The notes below the pieces were generated by a model. That model did no database searches and was not told the DNA's origin. It was given only the letters and a program-made list of their open reading frames with translations. From the NCBI GenBank assembly GCA_030729925.1, contig JANQWK010000102.1:1-64000 (forward strand): 64,000 nucleotides of DNA, given 5' to 3'. Origin of the DNA: Saprospiraceae bacterium. GTDB taxonomy: Bacteria > Bacteroidota > Bacteroidia > Chitinophagales > Saprospiraceae. Shown here one piece after another: positions 60,623 through 64,000 of the stretch; position 1 is the stretch's first letter; every line of letters starts with the position of its first letter. The translations under genes were made by a program, and so were the position numbers.

Positions 60623-63600
60623 ATGCAGCACGAATCTACAAATTGGCAAATATGGATTGATACAGGGGGGACGTTTTCCGATTGTATCGCAATTTCTCCC
60701 GATGGAAAAATGATTCGGGTCAAGGTGCTGAGCAGTGCTGCCATCCGGGGCACGTTTTTACGGCGGGTTTCGCCCGGCGTTTTTGCCATTCGGCACAACT
60801 GGCGTTTTTCGGGTAATCCTTTACTCGGCTTTTCGGGTTGTTTGCTTCAGGATCGTGCCCGTAATTTCAGGGTGACAGGATTTGATGCTGCCGGCGGAAC
60901 AATAACTCTGGATACTGATTTTCCGCTGGAAGCGGCAGCCGATTTCGAGTTGTTTACAGGTGAAGAAGCTCCCGTACTGGCAGCCCGCCTGGCTACAGGT
61001 ACCCGCCCTGGGATAGATCTTCCGCCGATAGATATGCGATTGGGTTCTACTAAGGGGACCAATGCGCTGCTGGAAAAGAAAGGAGCTAAGGTTACCCTTC
61101 TGATTACTAAGGGTTTTAAGGACCTGGTTTTTATAGGAACCCAGCAAAGACCCAACCTGTTCGAACTGAACATTCCTGATCCTTTGCTGCTTTTCGATGA
61201 AGTGATAGAGGTGCCCGAACGTCTGGATGCTTCCGGTGAGGTGGTGCTTCCCTTAACCCCTGAAGATGCGGCTGCTGTCGCAAAAAAAATTACAAACAGC
61301 GTTGTGGCTGTCGCTTTTCTGCACGCCTACCGGAATCCGATTCACGAACTGCGGATGCAGGAAGCACTTGTGCATCTTGGTTGGAGCGATATTTCCCTGT
61401 CCCACGTACTTTCCAGTGCAATTAAAATTTATCCCCGCACGCAGACGGCTTTGGTGAATGCGTATTTGTCACCAATTATCAATGCGTATCTGGGGAGTAT
61501 TCGGGAAAGCATGGATGAGGGCGATGTGGAGCAAGGGAGAAGGTTACGCGTGATGACAAGTGCGGGTGGACTTGTAGATGCTGCTTTTTTTCAGCCCAAG
61601 GATAGTCTTCTGAGTGGCCCGGCAGGTGGGGTAGTCGGAGCGGCGAGTATTGCGGCGGAGTTGGGTTATCAGAAAGTGTTGAGCTTCGACATGGGTGGGA
61701 CTAGCACAGATACGGCACGCTACGATGGAGGCATGGATTATGAGTTTATCACCCGGATTGGGGGGATTGAGATGTCAAGCCCTACGGTAGCGATTGAAAC
61801 CGTGGCTGCAGGTGGCGGTTCTGTATGTGATTTTGACGGATATAAATTGGTTGTAGGACCGGAGAGTGCCGGAGCGAACCCAGGACCTGCTTGCTATGGC
61901 GCCGGAGGCCCCCTCACGATTACAGATGTTAATTTGCTCTTGGGCAAACTCGACAGTTCGGAAATGGGCATTCCTGTTAACGTTGTCGCGGCAGAACGCG
62001 CTTTGGACGAGATCCGACAAAAAATTTTTCGCGACAGCGGGATGGTTTTTGAGAAAAAAGAACTGCTGCTGGGTTTCGAACAAATTGCCAATGAAAAAAT
62101 GGCAGAAGCGATTCGCGGAATTTCCGTAAAAAAGGGCTTCGACCCCCGTACTTATACGTTATTGGCTTTTGGCGGAGCGGGTGGCCTGCACGCGTGTGCG
62201 GTGGCTTCTCTTTTAGGGATAGATGAGGTAATTGTCCCCTACGATGCAGGCTTGTTGAGCGCGTATGGGATAGGTCATGCCCGTGTGGCACGAATGGCCA
62301 GTTACCAGGTTTTGGAGTCTTGGTCGGCCTTTCGGCCAAAACTGGATAGTGTCCGGACAGCTCTGGAGGAGAAAGTCTTTGCCGAATTGAAAGCAGAGGG
62401 ATGCGATCCGAAGGCGTTGGCGATAGATAAGGTCTCTGTTTTTCTCCGACTCAAAGGACAGGAATACGCGCTTGAAATTCCCTGGCAGCACGATCTTGCG
62501 CTGATCCCGGATAAATTTGAGCGCGCCTACAAAAAACTTTTTGGGTATTTTCCCGAAAACCGAACTTTAGAGGTGGAGAGCCTGAAGGTAATCGGATACT
62601 ACCAGCCACCTCGGATGAAGCGTTCTTCGGGTACTTGCAGGAGTTACTTCCCAACACCTTTTAAGAACCATACATCCGTGCTTGCGGGGCAGGATGTTCC
62701 TGTATATCGCTGGGATGACCTCGATTGCGGAGCCAGGATCAAGGGGCCGGCTATCGTACTCAATCCTACTTCTACGGTTTATGTGGAAGGAACTTGGGAG
62801 TTAAGTATGCAGGAAAACCAGCACGTGGTGATGACGAATCTGATGCAGAAGCGCAATATGGCCGGTTTAGAGCATGAATTGATAGAACTCGAACTGTTTA
62901 CCAACCGTTTTTCTGCGATAGCAGAGGAGATGGGGGCACAACTGCAACGAACCTCCATTTCCGTAAACATTAAAGAGCGCCTGGATTTTTCCTGCGCTTT
63001 ACTGGATCAGCACGCACAGCTCCTGGTCAATGCACCGCATATTCCGGTACATTTGGGCAGTTTGGGAATATGTGCGAGACTGGTACTGGAGCAGTTGCCT
63101 ATGGAAGAGGGCGATGTGGTGATTACCAATCATCCTAAATATGGTGGCTCGCATTTGCCTGATATTACTTTGATGAGCCCGGTGTATGACGATCGGCAGC
63201 AACTGATCGGCTATGTGATCAATAGAGCGCATCATGCTGAACTGGGGGGCAAAAGACCGGGATCCATGCCCCCGGATGCGAAAAACCTGGAAGAAGAGGG
63301 AGTGGTTATCCCGCCCACTTACCTGGTGAAAAAAGGGCAGGTACAATGGCGGCTGATGCAGGCGCTGTTGAGTGGTAGTGCTTATCCAAGTCGTGCCGCA
63401 GATGAAAATATAGCAGATATCAATGCAGCGCTGGCTTCGCTGAGAAGGGGAAGTGAAGCGCTTAAGGAATTGGTTCGGCAGCAGGGCTTGGAAAAGGTGC
63501 AGGGTTATATGCAAAAACTCAAGGATCACGCATCGGCTATTTTACGGGAATACATCCAGCCTTACGACAATCAGGTGTATGATGCGGAGGAAAGTATGGA

Positions 63601-64000
63601 TGACGGGCATTTGATTCGGGTAAGGATAACGGTAAAGGATGGGCATATTAGTTTTGATTTTTCCGGAACCTCTCCGGTTCATCCGGGTAATCTCAACGCC
63701 AATGTATCCATTGTGTACAGTGCGGTGCTTTACGTACTTCGCTTGCTTTGTCAAAAACCTATCCCACTGAATGAGGGGCTCATGCAAAACGTAAGTATCA
63801 AGTTGCCGGATGCCTCTTTTTTGCATCCTGTTTTTCCGGATACCCCGTCGGCCTGTCCTGCTGTGGTGGGCGGCAATACGGAGGTGAGTCAGCGCTTGGT
63901 GGATACCCTCTTGAAGGCATTGCGCATGTCTGCCTGCAGTCAGGGTACGATGAACAATTTTCTTTTTGGGAATGACACATTTGGGTATTACGAAACGATA
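60623..64000 (+). CDS. Fused hydantoinase A/B (5-oxoprolinase type), cut at window end
   Basis: At least 1126 codons, open through to the last base of the window with no stop (partial). The HyuA-like ATPase half starts IWIDTGGTFSDCIA and has RLGSTKGTNALLEKKG, TSAGGL, LLSGPAGGVVGAA and SFDMGGTSTDT. The HyuB-like half begins near residue 752 (ELFTNRFSAIAEEMGAQLQR, LDFSCALLDQHAQ, PHIPVHLGSLG, NHPKYGGSHLPDIT, TMNNFLFGN, YYETI). Fusion of A and B parts and length of about 1240 residues fit eukaryote-type 5-oxoprolinases, which open 5-oxoproline to glutamate with ATP. N-methylhydantoinases and acetone carboxylases share the fold, so substrate is inferred. It follows the hydroxyproline-type gene by 15 nt. 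Confidence 0.87.
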   Translation, partial: MQHESTNWQIWIDTGGTFSDCIAISPDGKMIRVKVLSSAAIRGTFLRRVSPGVFAIRHNWRFSGNPLLGFSGCLLQDRARNFRVTGFDAAGGTITLDTDFPLEAAADFELFTGEEAPVLAARLATGTRPGIDLPPIDMRLGSTKGTNALLEKKGAKVTLLITKGFKDLVFIGTQQRPNLFELNIPDPLLLFDEVIEVPERLDASGEVVLPLTPEDAAAVAKKITNSVVAVAFLHAYRNPIHELRMQEALVHLGWSDISLSHVLSSAIKIYPRTQTALVNAYLSPIINAYLGSIRESMDEGDVEQGRRLRVMTSAGGLVDAAFFQPKDSLLSGPAGGVVGAASIAAELGYQKVLSFDMGGTSTDTARYDGGMDYEFITRIGGIEMSSPTVAIETVAAGGGSVCDFDGYKLVVGPESAGANPGPACYGAGGPLTITDVNLLLGKLDSSEMGIPVNVVAAERALDEIRQKIFRDSGMVFEKKELLLGFEQIANEKMAEAIRGISVKKGFDPRTYTLLAFGGAGGLHACAVASLLGIDEVIVPYDAGLLSAYGIGHARVARMASYQVLESWSAFRPKLDSVRTALEEKVFAELKAEGCDPKALAIDKVSVFLRLKGQEYALEIPWQHDLALIPDKFERAYKKLFGYFPENRTLEVESLKVIGYYQPPRMKRSSGTCRSYFPTPFKNHTSVLAGQDVPVYRWDDLDCGARIKGPAIVLNPTSTVYVEGTWELSMQENQHVVMTNLMQKRNMAGLEHELIELELFTNRFSAIAEEMGAQLQRTSISVNIKERLDFSCALLDQHAQLLVNAPHIPVHLGSLGICARLVLEQLPMEEGDVVITNHPKYGGSHLPDITLMSPVYDDRQQLIGYVINRAHHAELGGKRPGSMPPDAKNLEEEGVVIPPTYLVKKGQVQWRLMQALLSGSAYPSRAADENIADINAALASLRRGSEALKELVRQQGLEKVQGYMQKLKDHASAILREYIQPYDNQVYDAEESMDDGHLIRVRITVKDGHISFDFSGTSPVHPGNLNANVSIVYSAVLYVLRLLCQKPIPLNEGLMQNVSIKLPDASFLHPVFPDTPSACPAVVGGNTEVSQRLVDTLLKALRMSACSQGTMNNFLFGNDTFGYYETI

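Noticed and set aside
59540-60649. 369-residue minus-strand ORF opposite the hydroxyproline-dehydratase-like gene
   Set aside because: No family motifs and low-complexity composition; the plus-strand frame has full catalytic motifs.

Overview
The window is a gene-dense stretch of core chromosome from a member of the Bacteroidota, most likely the Saprospiria/Lewinella side; that placement is tentative because I could run no phylogeny. Several things point to the phylum. There are type IX secretion (T9SS) C-terminal sorting domains (5307-5612, 21842-24706, 48028-48762) and a PorZ-like T9SS component. There are phylum-typical families (DUF3078, DUF4271, DUF2851, PSP1/RicT), BshA of bacillithiol synthesis, and promoters of the Bacteroidota type (TTTG, about 19-23 nt, TAnnTTTG). 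I see no rRNA, tRNA, CRISPR array, insertion sequence, prophage or integrase.

Layout. 1-5.1 kb (+): DUF3078 protein, DNA polymerase I, LpxD-like acyltransferase. 5.3-15.9 kb (mostly -): a tiny T9SS-tail protein, thrS, a DUF4231 membrane protein, metY, the fused B12 mutase icmF, a CoA-type NUDIX hydrolase, hemD and DUF4271. 16.0-20.6 kb (+): histidine kinase/response regulator pair, ppiD, a 41-residue membrane peptide. 20.7-28.3 kb: MerR-type regulator (-), 954-residue secreted protein (+), bshA (+), porZ-like gene (-). 28.6-30.7 kb (-): dnaN, nadD, VOC protein. 30.9-39.6 kb (+): inactive M16 homologue, mreB-mreC-mreD-mrdA, CapA-like protein, folA, DUF2851. 39.6-41.0 kb (-): MurU-like nucleotidyltransferase and DUF554 protein. 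41.1-44.6 kb (+): lpxK, PlsC-like acyltransferase, glycosyltransferase. 44.7-47.9 kb (-): FAD oxidoreductase and membrane polyferredoxin. 48.0-53.7 kb: secreted protein, queD, glutathione peroxidase, holB, ricT, lpdA. 53.8-57.6 kb (-): haloacetate-dehalogenase-like hydrolase with tartrate/D-malate dehydrogenase, then pssA-purS-rsmI. 57.7-64.0 kb (+): lptC, CNNM/CBS protein, trans-3-hydroxyproline dehydratase-like enzyme, and a fused 5-oxoprolinase/hydantoinase cut by the window end.

The coherent themes are envelope building (LpxD, LpxK, LptC, PlsC, PssA, the mre operon, MurU), DNA replication (PolA, DnaN, HolB) and T9SS secretion. Many genes are tightly packed, with ATGA or TAATG junctions.

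The most unusual signal is a 52-bp intergenic element present five times (5142, 9905, 28497, 44650, 55812). It is an 18-nt box followed by a 34-nt near-perfect palindrome. The stem is preserved by a compensatory base change in one copy, and four copies sit 51-84 nt after a stop codon in the orientation of the gene they follow. It looks like an uncharacterised REP-like or terminator-like family. Other points worth a look are a T9SS sorting tail with no cargo, a MerR regulator that has lost its B12-ligand residues, a shape operon with a CapA-like gene where rodA is often found, and several forced TTG/GTG starts.
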